From assembly GCA_029260795.1 (NCBI GenBank), contig JAJDCO010000130.1:165912-229911 (forward strand): DNA of 64,000 bases, written 5' to 3'. Shown piece by piece: positions 52,021 to 61,043 of this stretch; positions within the stretch are counted from its first letter, which is position 1; each line of letters begins with the position of its first letter. Below the pieces are notes generated by a model. The model was not told the origin of the DNA and searched no databases. It worked only from the letters and a program-made list of their open reading frames with translations. A program made the translations under genes and the position numbers. Source of the stretch: Planctomycetota bacterium. Its GTDB lineage: Bacteria; Planctomycetota; OFTM77.

Positions 52021-53490
52021 TCAGCTCGACCTTCTCGCTTCGGCGGACTTGCGGATGCCGGTGAGCATGCCTCGGAACACGTATCCGTGCAGAGGCAACA
52101 CGGCGGCCCAGTAGGCGAGCCCGAGGAGGCCTCTCGGTTTGAAGCGCGCGGTCTGGATGAGAACGCTCTCATTCGCGCCAGCAGACTCGATCTCGAAGGA
52201 GAGGAGGGCAACGCCGGGCAGCTTCATCTCGGCGCGCAGCTCGAGGTATCTCGGAGGCTCGATGCCGGTGACGCGCCAGAAGTCGAGTGCTTCGCCGTAG
52301 CCGACCTTCTCGGGATTCTTTCGACCACGACGGAGGCCGGGACCTCCGACGAGCTGATCCATGAATCCCCGCAAGCGCCAGAGCCAACCGGCTGCGTACC
52401 AGCCATGCCCGCCGCCAATCCGACAGACGGCACGAAAGACCTCTGCTGGGGAGGCGGCGATGTGTTGCACACGACGATCGGTGAACGTGGTGCCTCCGGC
52501 CCAGTCCGGATCACCGGGAATGGGACCCGCATCTGCCCAGCTCGTCTCGACCTGGGCCTGCTCTGCGTTTCCCAACGCATGCTCGATCGAATCACGGACG
52601 CCAGAGAGCTTCTGCGGCATGAGGCGCGCCGCGTCGTCATCGCGACAGACGACGCGGTTTCGGAGCCCTTCGGCCAACGGGCGAGCGATGCGATGGCTGA
52701 GTGGAGTGACGAAGTGGATCCAAAGAGAGCTGAGGCGTGGCGTGAGTACTGGTACCGGGATGATGATTCGGCGCCGGAGCCCGCGAGCTTCCGCCATGAT
52801 CTGCATCAGCTTCTTGTAGGTCACGACCTCGGACCCGCCGACATCGAGAGTGCGTCCGGCCGTCTCCGGTGTGCGCAGACATTGAGTGAGATAGTGCAGG
52901 ACGTTGGCGACGGCGATCGGTTGACACTCCGTCATGACCCATCGCGGTGTGACCATGATCGGAAGCCGCTCCACGAGGTAGCGAAGGATCTCGAAGGACG
53001 CCGAGCCCGAGCCGATGATCATCGCCGCCCGCAACACCGTCAAAGCTGCTTGTGCTTTCTGAAGCTCCGCCTCGACCTCTCGCCGAGACGTCAGGTGCTC
53101 GCTCAGGTTCTCGCCCGTCTCGCCCAAGCCACCGAGGTAGATCAGTCTCTGGAGGTCGGAGCCTCGCGCCGCGTCGACGAAGTTGCGGGCCAGCATCCGG
53201 TCCTGGTCCCGGTACGCCGAGCCGGCGGCCTCCATGGAGTGGACCAGGTAGTAGGCGTGCCGACAGCCATCGAGGGCGGCTCGCAGTGAGCCCACGTCCT
53301 GAAGATCCCCGGCGACGATCTCGACATTCGGGTCCTGAGACCAGGAGCGGCCGAGCAGCTTCTGGGGCGAGCGGGCCAAGCATCGCACGGCGTAGCCTGC
53401 TTCAATCAGCCGAGGAATCAGTCGGCCACCGATGTATCCGGTAGCGCCGGTGACGAGCACTCGTTGGGAGGCTGGGCAGGCAGAGGGCAT
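52021..53490 (-). CDS. NAD(P)-binding epimerase fused to DUF2867
   Basis: 489 residues from the ATG at 53490, where the dinucleotide-binding fold begins (RVLVTGATGYIGGRLIPRL, GxxGxxG). The longer frame upstream is not protein-like. The N-terminal ~300 residues are an atypical SDR related to YlbE/NmrA-type oxidoreductases (AYYLVHSM, RLIYLGGLGE, VLRAAMIIGSGS). The C-terminal ~150 residues match DUF2867 (FTDRRVQHIAASPAEVFRAV, RGRKNPEKVGYGEALDFWRV, LFE-like end FRGML). The combined form is common in bacteria, with unknown substrate. It is flanked by inverted REP-like copies. Confidence 0.88.
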   Translation of the reverse strand: MPSACPASQRVLVTGATGYIGGRLIPRLIEAGYAVRCLARSPQKLLGRSWSQDPNVEIVAGDLQDVGSLRAALDGCRHAYYLVHSMEAAGSAYRDQDRMLARNFVDAARGSDLQRLIYLGGLGETGENLSEHLTSRREVEAELQKAQAALTVLRAAMIIGSGSASFEILRYLVERLPIMVTPRWVMTECQPIAVANVLHYLTQCLRTPETAGRTLDVGGSEVVTYKKLMQIMAEARGLRRRIIIPVPVLTPRLSSLWIHFVTPLSHRIARPLAEGLRNRVVCRDDDAARLMPQKLSGVRDSIEHALGNAEQAQVETSWADAGPIPGDPDWAGGTTFTDRRVQHIAASPAEVFRAVCRIGGGHGWYAAGWLWRLRGFMDQLVGGPGLRRGRKNPEKVGYGEALDFWRVTGIEPPRYLELRAEMKLPGVALLSFEIESAGANESVLIQTARFKPRGLLGLAYWAAVLPLHGYVFRGMLTGIRKSAEARRSS

Positions 53491-53690
53491 CGTGGGCCAT
53501 GAGAGCTGGGGAAATCGGTCCTGGGATGTCGACCATCGCTTCCCCTCGGGCTTCGACCCGGGGGGAGGATCGGATTCGATCAAGCGTTCACGACGAGTCG
53601 TACCTCGAGCTCCGAGTCCGGCCGAGGACCTCTGCATCGCCCATTCCTTCCCAATGATCTCTGCCGCTGGGCGAGAAAGAATGAAGGAAT

Positions 53691-53869
53691 GAACTCCGTC
53701 AGCTCCTCGTCTGCCTCTTCGCAACGGAACAGGTGGTTTCGTTGGAGACTACCGTGATCACCGGGATCGAGCGGCCGTGCTGACCGTCCCGGGCGCGAGC
53801 GCGATCATCGTGTACGCCGACCCACGCCTCCTCGGTCGAATCGCCGAGCTGCTGCGACAAGCGCGCTGA
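53691..53869 (+). pseudogene. Frameshifted remnant of an unknown gene
   Basis: One frame gives LFATEQVVSLETTVITGIER and then a premature TGA. A one-base shift near 53778 continues it as VLTVPGASAIIVYADPRLL, then IAELLRQAR and TGA at 53867-53869. The two pieces read as one protein end. There is no start or domain to name it. Confidence 0.4.
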
Positions 53870-53952
53870 CACGAAGTGAGCTCGCGAGCACCCGGACATC
53901 CGGAGTGCGTCCCCGCAGCGCCAACGTAACCGAACGGTCTCGATCACACCGG

Positions 53953-53969
53953 GGCGCGAAGCTGACGCC
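53953..53969 (-). repeat. REP-like hairpin element, reverse copy
   Basis: This is the exact reverse complement of the 17-base element at 51928-51944. It is followed by another small hairpin, GGTGCG ... CGCACC (about 53977-53998). It lies between the remnant and the FG-GAP lipoprotein gene. Confidence 0.55.
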
Positions 53970-54015
53970 CAGACAAGGTGCGGTCGCAGCGACGCACCAC
54001 CGAACCAAATGGAAT

Positions 54016-54041
54016 GAGCCCGGCGCGAGAACGCCGGGCTC
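54016..54041 (-). terminator. Hairpin terminator of the FG-GAP lipoprotein gene
   Basis: A perfect ten-base stem (GAGCCCGGCG paired with CGCCGGGCTC) with a six-base loop lies 24 bases past the minus-strand stop, followed on that strand by ATTCCATTTGG. The T content is modest, so efficiency is uncertain. Confidence 0.65.
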
Positions 54042-54064
54042 GTGCTTCAGGGGCTTCGTTTCGA

Positions 54065-55903
54065 TCACTGCGTCCGGTTCGTCGCTCGATGAAAACCGTT
54101 CAGCATCAGGTCGGCCACGACCAGGTCGAGCCGTCCGTCCCCGTCCAGGTCTCCGAGGGCGATGTCGACCGGCTCGAGGATGCGGGAGGCTCGCGAGTTC
54201 AGCGAGGTGGCGTCGCGGAAAGCGGCCGGATCGCTTTCGGTCGAGCCGCTCAGCAGGATCTCGACGCTGCCGGAATCCACGGTCGCCTGCCGAGCCAAGG
54301 CGAGGTCGTCGTAGCCATCGCCGTCGATGTCACCGCTCTCGAGGTCCCAGGCCCGGAAGCTGGCCGCGTCGAAGACCCTCTTCGGGGAGGCGAAGCCCGG
54401 TGCTCCCGTTTGCTGACGACGGTTGAGCCAGACCAAGACAGTCGCGGACGTGATACCACAGGTGGCGAGATCGACCTGACCATCGGCGTCGAAATCCCCG
54501 GCGGCGAGGTGGAAGGTCTCGGTCCGTGTGTTGAAGGTCACCGGAGAGGCAAACTTGAAGCCCGCGCCTTGGTTGGCATTCCGGATCAAGGAGACGCCGT
54601 AGGTCTTCCCGTCAGTGGCGATCAGCGCTCCGGCGAGGTCGATGTTGCCGTCGCGGTCGAAGTCGGCGGCTGCGATGTCGGAGACGATTCCACCCGCTTC
54701 GATCGTCTGGCCGCTCGAGTACTCGCCGCTTCGTTGGATGAAGATCTTGATCTTCGAACCGATGGCGAGGGCGACGTCCGGCAGTCGGTCTCCGTTGAAA
54801 TCCGCGATGACGAGCTGACGCTCCTGGGACTTCTCGGAGAACTCGTCCGGATCCCGCAGATCGAAGCGGGGAGACGCGTCACCGCGTCCGGTCAAGTTCG
54901 GGAAGGCAGCGGGCGCTGCGAAGCTCACGTCGGCACCGAAGCCGAAGAGGACCAGCTCCGGGCCACCGGCGCCATCGAGATTCGAGAAGGCGATCCGTTG
55001 GCGGTGCGCCGAGAGCAAGGTCGAGGTGCGCTGGTAACGACCGCGACCGTCGTTCATGTAGGTCTCGAGAGTCGACGGCAGTGCTCCGCCGCGATCGAAC
55101 TCCCAGGAGACGGTGGCCACGTCCGATTGTCCGTCGAAGTTGACGTCGTCGATGGTGATGCCGCCGGCCGGGCTGGCTCCGTTTTCCTGAGTCAGGTCGA
55201 ACTCGAGCTGAGTCGGCTCGACTTCGATTCGAAGGATCGCCTCGTTGCTCCGGGCACCCGAATCATCCTGCGCCGTGTAGGTCAGCACCTCGCTCCCGAC
55301 GAAGTTCGGGTTCGGCACATAGACGGGAACCTCGCCTCGCCGACCGGGTCGCCAATCGATGCGTCCGTGCTCGGGATCGGTGACGGTCGAGACGATCAGG
55401 GCGTCGCCGTCGACGTCGCGGTCATTGTCGAGAGCCAAGGTCAGGAAGAGCTCCCGGTCTTCCCGAGAGGTCAACGTGTCGGGGGCGGCCTCCGGAGCGT
55501 CATTGACGGGCGAGACCGTGATCTGGATGCGCGCGGTCACCGTGCCGCCGGCGCGGCCGTCACTGAGGGTGTACTCGAAGCTGTCTGCTCCGAAGTAGTC
55601 CGGCTCCGGCACATAGAGCAGGGTCTGGCCTTCGAGTCGAGCCGTCCCATGCTCGGGCTGGGTCGCGTCGATGATCTCGAGCGTGTCGCCATCGAGGTCC
55701 GAGTCGTTGGCCAGGGCATCGATCGTGAGGCTCGCGTCCTCCTTGAGCCGGACTCGGTCGTCCTTCGCGTTCGGAGCCGTATTGCTGGGCGCCCCAGGGT
55801 CGCCGCTCGGCGCGACGGCACCGCCGCCACCGCCGCCACCACTGCAAGAGGTGAAGCACATGCCCGCCGCGATCAGAGCTGCCAAGGTGCGTTGCCGATT
55901 CAT
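54065..55903 (-). CDS. Surface lipoprotein with cadherin-like and FG-GAP/VCBS repeats
   Basis: 612 residues from the ATG at 55903 (GGAGG upstream). Lipobox FTSC (Cys20) then polyglycine. Two tandem cadherin-like domains (~45-135 and ~140-235) share ANDSDLDGDTLEI / DNDRDVDGDALIV and DYFGADSFEYTLSDG / NFVGSEVLTYTAQDDSG. The C-terminal half has six FG-GAP-type calcium motifs, including DFNGDRLPDVAL, DFDRDGNIDLAG, DFDADGQVDLAT, DIDGDGYDDLAL and DLDGDGRLDLVV, which form an integrin-like propeller. It is likely an adhesion or matrix protein that needs Ca2+. Confidence 0.85.
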   Translation of the reverse strand: MNRQRTLAALIAAGMCFTSCSGGGGGGGAVAPSGDPGAPSNTAPNAKDDRVRLKEDASLTIDALANDSDLDGDTLEIIDATQPEHGTARLEGQTLLYVPEPDYFGADSFEYTLSDGRAGGTVTARIQITVSPVNDAPEAAPDTLTSREDRELFLTLALDNDRDVDGDALIVSTVTDPEHGRIDWRPGRRGEVPVYVPNPNFVGSEVLTYTAQDDSGARSNEAILRIEVEPTQLEFDLTQENGASPAGGITIDDVNFDGQSDVATVSWEFDRGGALPSTLETYMNDGRGRYQRTSTLLSAHRQRIAFSNLDGAGGPELVLFGFGADVSFAAPAAFPNLTGRGDASPRFDLRDPDEFSEKSQERQLVIADFNGDRLPDVALAIGSKIKIFIQRSGEYSSGQTIEAGGIVSDIAAADFDRDGNIDLAGALIATDGKTYGVSLIRNANQGAGFKFASPVTFNTRTETFHLAAGDFDADGQVDLATCGITSATVLVWLNRRQQTGAPGFASPKRVFDAASFRAWDLESGDIDGDGYDDLALARQATVDSGSVEILLSGSTESDPAAFRDATSLNSRASRILEPVDIALGDLDGDGRLDLVVADLMLNGFHRATNRTQ

Positions 55904-56271
55904 GATTGACCTCCATCCAAGCCCACGACGCGTGTCGACGGGCGCTCTCGTTCTCGGTTCGTGACTCGGAGTCGATCTCCGTGTCACGCGTCCATTCGCG
56001 AGTGAAGGGAAGGTCCGTAAGAAAAAATGTGCGCGTCCGACGATCCAAACACCAAAGCCCCCGGCCTCCCGCTCCGAATGACCTCGATGGATCGACGCGG
56101 GGCATCTGTCGCGGGCCGTCAGTCGATCAGTCGGGTGCTCTCAGCGGCTCGCGCTCTCGCGGAGCACGAAGCGCGCCGCGACCCGCAGTCACCTGAATGC
56201 TCGGAAGGATCGCTCCCCCCGATCCGGTCGTCGATGGGTCGGGATCGTCTCGCTGGGAAACCGGCTCCGCG
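55904..56271. other. Intergenic region between same-strand genes
   Basis: No real frame is seen. It contains the promoter region of the FG-GAP lipoprotein gene, including an A-rich patch near 56020-56030 (AAGAAAAAATG) that stands out from the GC-rich surroundings. No operator is recognised. Confidence 0.4.
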
Positions 56272-57072
56272 TCAGCCGAGCCAGCGGCGTGCGACCTCGT
56301 AGAACTCCTCCCGCGCATGCTTTTCGAGCCACGGATAGTGGCCGCAGCGGTCGATCTCGTGGTACTCGAGCTGGGGAAGCGCGGTGCGGAGGTAGTCCCG
56401 GATCTTGCCGCCCGGATGCGGGTCCTGGGCGCCGTGGAGCATGCGGACCGGCATGTCGATCACGGAGAATGCGGCCGGATAGGTACCGTCGTACTGCAGC
56501 TTCATCAAGTCGGCCCAAGACTCGTCGAGACCCCGGGCATCGCAGGGTCCGAACGGGAGATCCTCTTTGATCAGCTCGACCGAGTCGCACTCGCGGAAGA
56601 GCCCGCCGACGAGGGCAAGGCGCTCGTCCGGATCCAGGACTTCGGCCTCGATCCGCTCGAGCTGTCGCCGAACGGCGCCGTTCGTCCGCACGCGACGCCG
56701 ACGATGAAGCTCTTCGCGGGAGGTTTCGTCGAAGGTTCCACAGCCGACCAGAATGAGCGAAGAAGCGCGGGTGGGGTACTCGGTTGCGAAGGCCAGGCCG
56801 AGCATCGCTCCCCAGGAGTGTCCGAGCAGTGCCGGTTGCTCATCCGGCCACTCGCGTTGGAGGATCTCCGCCAAGTCGTTGACGTGACGCGAGACGGTCA
56901 ACGGGGCGATACCCCCGCTACGGCGCTGCCAGACCTCGAGGACACGATGGTGCTGGGCGAGCTCGTTCGCTACCGGCTCGAGGTAGCCGGGAGCGCCAGG
57001 TCCACCGTGCATGAGTACCACTGCGGTCCCGGAGGACCCATAGTGCCGAGCGAACGGCGATGACCACGTCAT
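56272..57072 (-). CDS. Alpha/beta hydrolase, proline iminopeptidase-like
   Basis: 266 residues from the ATG at 57072, preceded by AGGGGA; an ATG five codons upstream is possible. The oxyanion motif is LMHGGPGAPGYL and the nucleophile elbow is LGHSWGAML (Ser), both as in the S33 proline iminopeptidase family. The acid is probably in MLHGAQDPHPG and the His in IDRCGHYPWLE. It is cytosolic (no signal peptide). Together with aminopeptidase P and Tricorn, it would help degrade proline-containing peptides, but many S33 members act on other esters or amides. Confidence 0.85.
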   Translation of the reverse strand: MTWSSPFARHYGSSGTAVVLMHGGPGAPGYLEPVANELAQHHRVLEVWQRRSGGIAPLTVSRHVNDLAEILQREWPDEQPALLGHSWGAMLGLAFATEYPTRASSLILVGCGTFDETSREELHRRRRVRTNGAVRRQLERIEAEVLDPDERLALVGGLFRECDSVELIKEDLPFGPCDARGLDESWADLMKLQYDGTYPAAFSVIDMPVRMLHGAQDPHPGGKIRDYLRTALPQLEYHEIDRCGHYPWLEKHAREEFYEVARRWLG

Positions 57073-57659
57073 TGGCTGTCCCCTCATCCTGCGCTGTCTC
57101 CCCTCGAGCGTCTCGGCACCGAGCTCTCGTTCGACCGGCGTCGCCAGCCGACGAGTCGACGTCCCTCGTCAGGCGAAGTCTGGTCCCACGCTCGCCTTTC
57201 TCGTTGAACGGGGCTCGACCCGCAAGGAGTCTCGGCGTGGTGCCCGTCGTTCGAGTACTCCCCGACGGCTTGGCTCAGAACTTCAACGTTCTGGCCGGGG
57301 TCGATCTGGCTCCTAGTCATTGGGAGAAGGCTCGGCTCACCGGTTTCGGGATGTGGATCTCGCCACGGGCCAACCTCGTGCCTCACACCGAGTCGATGGC
57401 CTCTTGCATCGCCGCGAACGCCGTTCGGAATGTCCTCGGTGAGATCTATCGACCACACGCCCCGCTCGTCGCGACCTTTACGGGTGGTTTTCGTCCCGCT
57501 CTCTGTTATCTCTGCGCCGAGAGGATCGCACGTCCGACCGACGATGCTCTCGGCGAACGCACCGCGATCCCGGCTCGCCGCGACGACTCTCCCGCCTCGC
57601 GCCTCCCATGGGCCGCGTCGTCTCGGGCATGCGGAACGATGTGACCCAGGAAGGACCTC
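57073..57659. other. Long stretch without a convincing gene
   Basis: Open frames on both strands (for example 57060-57644 plus) have arginine/serine-rich composition without any domain pattern, and no gene is called. It holds the promoters for the hydrolase (minus) and for the small protein at 57660. Confidence 0.4.
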
Positions 57660-57830
57660 ATGGAAGCGACCCAGCAGTATGCCGTCGGATGGGGCACGCT
57701 CGCCCTCATCAACAGTGGCCTGGCTCAAGGCAAGGGACGCAGCGGCTTGAACTGGTTCTTGCTGTCCCTGTTTCTGGGTCCCATCGCGACCTTCGTGCTG
57801 GTGGCGTTCTACGAGCCCCTCGAGCGGTGA
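57660..57830 (+). CDS. Small single-pass membrane protein
   Basis: 56 residues from an ATG with AAGGA upstream. It reads AVGWGTLALINSGLAQGKGR, then NWFLLSLFLGPIATFVLVAF, then charged YEPLER. This is one membrane helix with a Gly/Lys-rich turn before it, the layout of short conserved membrane proteins (compare the 'antitermination protein NusB'-mislabelled or DUF-type small proteins found in many phyla). Function unknown. Codon use matches neighbours. Confidence 0.65.
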   Translation: MEATQQYAVGWGTLALINSGLAQGKGRSGLNWFLLSLFLGPIATFVLVAFYEPLER

Positions 57831-58024
57831 GGGCCGGGCCTCTTCGAGAGTGCGCCCCACGACGGATCGTGGGAGTCGCCACGCAGAGCGGGGACTCCAG
57901 GAACGATCTTCTCTCCGATTCGGGCACGACATCATGGTGTTGATCGACAGGCAGGAGAGCGCTGCTTGAGCGAACTCGGGTCTCAGCGATCCCTCGGCAC
58001 GGCCCCGAACCGGTGCACGGCCGA

Positions 58025-58654
58025 ATGAGCCGACCTTCAGACTCCAAGGGGCTCGAGCTCCGTCTGCTCCTGGCCGCAACATTGGCCGTGCTGGTCTGGT
58101 CTGGAATCGGCCCGACCGATCGACTGACCTGGTGGCTAGAGGTGAGCCCGGTCCTGATCGGCCTCCCCATCCTGATCGTCACACGACGTCGCTTTCCCCT
58201 GTCCCGGCTGCTGGTGCGCTTGCTCTTCCTACACGCCGTCATTCTGATGGTGGGCGGGCACTACACCTACGCTCTCGTTCCAATGGGAAACTGGGTCCGA
58301 GACGCCTGGGACCTCTCCCGCAACCACTACGACCGACTGGGTCACGTGGCCCAGGGGTTCGTTCCCGCCCTCTTGACGAGGGAGATCCTGCTCCGCTGCT
58401 CGCCGCTGAGGCCCGGAGCCTGGCTGACCTTCCTCTCCGGCTCGGTGTGCCTGGCCTTCAGCGCATTCTACGAGCTGCTCGAGTGGTGGACGGCGCTCAT
58501 CGGCGGCGCCTCTTCGGAGGCATTCCTCGGCACCCAAGGCGACGTTTGGGATACGCAATGGGACATGTGCCTCGCGATGCTCGGAGCGATCGCATCGCTC
58601 GCCCTGTTGAGCCGCGGGCACGATCGATCGATGGCCGCCTTGGAAGCGACGTAG
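58025..58654 (+). CDS. YjdF/DUF2238-type inner membrane protein
   Basis: 209 residues from the ATG at 58025; a GTG four codons upstream is possible. About six membrane helices are seen. The DUF2238 signature is clear: HAVILMVGGHYTYALVP, SRNHYDRLGHVAQGFVPALL, SAFYELLEWWTALIGG and LGTQGDVWDTQWDMCLAMLG. The conserved His, Asp and Glu residues in these helices suggest metal or proton handling, but the family has no proven function. It stands alone, convergent with a fragment gene. Confidence 0.88.
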   Translation: MSRPSDSKGLELRLLLAATLAVLVWSGIGPTDRLTWWLEVSPVLIGLPILIVTRRRFPLSRLLVRLLFLHAVILMVGGHYTYALVPMGNWVRDAWDLSRNHYDRLGHVAQGFVPALLTREILLRCSPLRPGAWLTFLSGSVCLAFSAFYELLEWWTALIGGASSEAFLGTQGDVWDTQWDMCLAMLGAIASLALLSRGHDRSMAALEAT

Positions 58655-58699
58655 GCGCGAGCGAAGCCGGCCGGCTCTCCTCGCGCATCGGGCTGCTCG

Positions 58700-58945
58700 T
58701 CAATCGCAGAGAACGACATTGAACAGGATCTCACCGCCGCAGTCGGTGTCGCGGCGTCCACAGTCCATGTTCAGATCCAGCCAGGCGCTCGCCCCGAACT
58801 CGATGTTGATGCCGCTGGCCCCGTTGCCGACCTGTGCCGAAGGACCGTAGCGACCGATGCTGATCTGGCAGCCGTCGTTGTCCTCCTTGCCGATCAGCTC
58901 ACCGGCAAAGGTCGTGTAGTAACGGAAGGTATCGGTGTCGACCAC
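58700..58945 (-). CDS. Short C-terminal-type fragment of a secreted protein
   Basis: 81 residues from a GTG that follows an in-frame stop by two codons. The sequence is well structured (FRYYTTFAGELIGKEDNDGC, RYGPSAQVGNGASGINIEFG, ASAWLDLNMDC) and resembles the C-terminal beta domain of long exported proteins. It has no signal peptide, so it is probably the tail of a truncated gene rather than an independent protein. No upstream part of such a gene is seen. Confidence 0.45.
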   Translation of the reverse strand: MVDTDTFRYYTTFAGELIGKEDNDGCQISIGRYGPSAQVGNGASGINIEFGASAWLDLNMDCGRRDTDCGGEILFNVVLCD

Positions 58946-59117
58946 GGCTCAAGAATGACTTGATGATCCTGTCGGGCCGAGGGAGCTGCGGTGGCGCTCC
59001 GAGTTCGCACCTGGGGAAGACACGCGATAGGATGCGAGCCTCGTTCGATCGTCGCGGAATCGGGCCTTGGCTCCTCGGGAAGGCGGAGAAAGTACCCGAC
59101 GCACGCGAGGACGACCA

Positions 59118-59249
59118 ATGACCAGCGATCTGAACCAAGCCGTCAACGTGCTCGACCTCCTCTTGCAGATCTTCAGCCTCTTCAGCCTCGCGAGCCTCGG
59201 CCTCTGCATTGCCATCGTGCATCGGGCGACCTCGCAGCGACGGAGCTGA
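59118..59249 (+). CDS. Small hydrophobic protein upstream of a sulfatase
   Basis: 43 residues: TSDLNQAVNVLDLLLQIFSL, then FSLASLGLCIAIVHRATSQR. One membrane helix with a basic C-terminal end. The AGGA-like site before the ATG is weak. It ends 38 bases before the sulfatase start and may be translated with it. Coding status is uncertain because it is so short. Confidence 0.4.
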   Translation: MTSDLNQAVNVLDLLLQIFSLFSLASLGLCIAIVHRATSQRRS

Positions 59250-59287
59250 GTCCAGCGGGGGCCGACCGCCAACTGACCGAGGGCCGC

Positions 59288-60697
59288 ATGCGACTCGCTT
59301 CGACCGCGCTTCACTGCTCAGCTCTTCTGCTCTTCCTTCTGGGCAGCCCTGCTACAGCCCAACCGGAGTCTCCCGCCGACGCGACGCCGTCCTTTCTCGT
59401 CGTGCTGATCGACGACCTGCGCCACGATGTCCTGGGATGCGCGGGCCACCCGATCGTGAAGACGCCCGAGATCGACGCGCTGGCTGCGGACGGTGTCCGC
59501 TTCCGGCGAGCGTTCGTCACGACCTCGATCTGCGCGGCCAGCCGCGCTTCGATCCTGACGGGTCTTCACGAGCGCACCCACGGCTACACCTTCGGCACGC
59601 CTCCCATCTCGGCCACCCACGCACGCGAGAGCTACCCGGCGGTGCTGCGTCGCGCCGGATACCGAACGGGTTTCATCGGAAAGTTCGGAGTCCGGGTCGA
59701 GAGCGGCCTTCGATCGGAGATGTTCGACGAGTTTCATGAGATCGGCCGCAACCCCTACTTCAAGCCACAACCCGACGGCTCGCGCCGTCACGAGACGGAC
59801 CTGGCTGCGGACCGCGCGATCGAGTTCCTGAGAGCCCAACCGCACGATCGCCCCTTTTGCTTGTCGGTCAGCTTCAACGCAGTCCATGCCGAGGACGGAG
59901 ACAAGAAGGATCACTTCCCCTGGCCCCCGAGCGCGGACGGCCTCTACGACGACATCGAGATGCCGCGTCCGCGACTCGATGACCCGGCCGTGTTCGAAGC
60001 TCAACCCGAGTTCCTCAAGCAGTCGTTGAACCGAGAGCGCTACTTCTGGCGCTGGGACACACCCGAGAAGTACACGCGGAACCTCCGGGCGTACTTTCGG
60101 ATGATCACGGGTGTCGATCATGCGATCGGCCGCCTGCGGGCCGGACTCCGGGAGGTCGGACGGGATCAAGACACCGTCCTCATCGTCTTGGCGGACAACG
60201 GCTACTACATGGGCGAGCGCGGCTTCGCGGGCAAATGGTCACACTACGACGAGTCCCTGCGGATCCCTTTGATCGTGCACGATCCTCGAAGAGTCCGTGA
60301 GGACCGAGGCGCGAGCCGCGACGAGATGGTCCTCAATCTCGATGTGGCGCCGACACTCTTGGACCTCGCGGGGCTCGAGTCTCCTCGTCGCTATGCGGGA
60401 CGCAGCCTGAAGGCCTTGCTTCGCCACGACGCTCGTCCGCTCTGGCGTCACGAGCTCTTCTGCGAGCACCGCATGGAGCACGCCCAGCTCCCGAAGTGGG
60501 AGGGGGTTCGCGGCGAGCATCACATGTACGCCCACTACTTCGAGCAAGAGCCGCCCGTCGAGCTCCTGTACGACCTTCGCTCCGATCCCGACCAGCTGGT
60601 CGACCTCGCCGCACAGCCGACGTCCGCCGAGCTGCTCCTTCGAATGCGTCGGCGCACCGCCGAGCTCAGCGAGCGCTACCGAAGTGACCGCGACTGA
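59288..60697 (+). CDS. Exported type I sulfatase (CxAxR variant)
   Basis: 469 residues from the ATG at 59288 (GAGGG upstream), signal peptide ~1-24. The long open frame upstream is a shadow. The metal Asp pair is in VVLIDDLRHDVLG, the formylglycine motif is C82-A-A-S-R in TSICAASRASILTG (Ala in place of the usual Pro, which the motif C-x-P/A-x-R allows), and the C-terminal metal site is VLADNGYYMGERG. GKFG and HERTHGYTFG follow in order. It belongs to the iduronate-sulfatase-like group. Substrate: a sulfated glycan, not further defined. It needs an FGE encoded elsewhere. Confidence 0.92.
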   Translation: MRLASTALHCSALLLFLLGSPATAQPESPADATPSFLVVLIDDLRHDVLGCAGHPIVKTPEIDALAADGVRFRRAFVTTSICAASRASILTGLHERTHGYTFGTPPISATHARESYPAVLRRAGYRTGFIGKFGVRVESGLRSEMFDEFHEIGRNPYFKPQPDGSRRHETDLAADRAIEFLRAQPHDRPFCLSVSFNAVHAEDGDKKDHFPWPPSADGLYDDIEMPRPRLDDPAVFEAQPEFLKQSLNRERYFWRWDTPEKYTRNLRAYFRMITGVDHAIGRLRAGLREVGRDQDTVLIVLADNGYYMGERGFAGKWSHYDESLRIPLIVHDPRRVREDRGASRDEMVLNLDVAPTLLDLAGLESPRRYAGRSLKALLRHDARPLWRHELFCEHRMEHAQLPKWEGVRGEHHMYAHYFEQEPPVELLYDLRSDPDQLVDLAAQPTSAELLLRMRRRTAELSERYRSDRD

Positions 60698-61043
60698 CTC
60701 ACTCGTGCCCCGAGCCTGGGTTCACGACGCGGTGACAGTCAAAGAGAGCGCTCCCGGCTCCGCTCCGCCGTCTCTCGTCTCCGAGACCCGTCGCTTGCAC
60801 TCTCTCTGCGGCATCTTCGATATCTCACGTCCGTGATCGGGAGCCTCCCAGCTGTCATGCTGATGTGACTCGGTCGCGAGGTGACGACCCGCCCAGCGAC
60901 GCCGACGACCGCTCTCAGGCGTCGCGCTCGGCATCGAGCCGGCCGGCATGCTTCTCCGAACCTCGCTGGCACAAGGTTCGCGCTTGGGCGCACGATCTTC
61001 GGCGAGCTCGGTCGGTTCGCCCGGTTCCAGGAGTCGCGAGCCG
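60698..61043. other. Intergenic region before the lyase-hemN pair
   Basis: The lyase frame is open through the second half of this stretch, but the sequence is not protein-like before 61044. The rest has no gene. The promoter of the lyase-hemN transcript should be here. No riboswitch or tna-type leader peptide (Trp-containing short ORF) was recognised. Confidence 0.4.

Larger units (their letters stand above)
53491..54064. other. Intergenic region with a gene remnant, REP-like copy and terminator
   Basis: The stretch holds the remnant at 53691-53869, the reverse REP-like copy and the hairpin terminator of the lipoprotein gene, each listed separately. The part 53491-53690 has no convincing frame and probably includes the promoter of the epimerase gene. 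Confidence 0.45.

Noticed and set aside
53978..55909. 643-residue open frame on the plus strand
   Set aside because: Antisense of the FG-GAP lipoprotein gene; no signal peptide or family motif.
57060..57644. 194-residue plus-strand frame in the 57 kb gap
   Set aside because: Begins antisense to the hydrolase start and has mixed, low-complexity content without domain or ribosome site.
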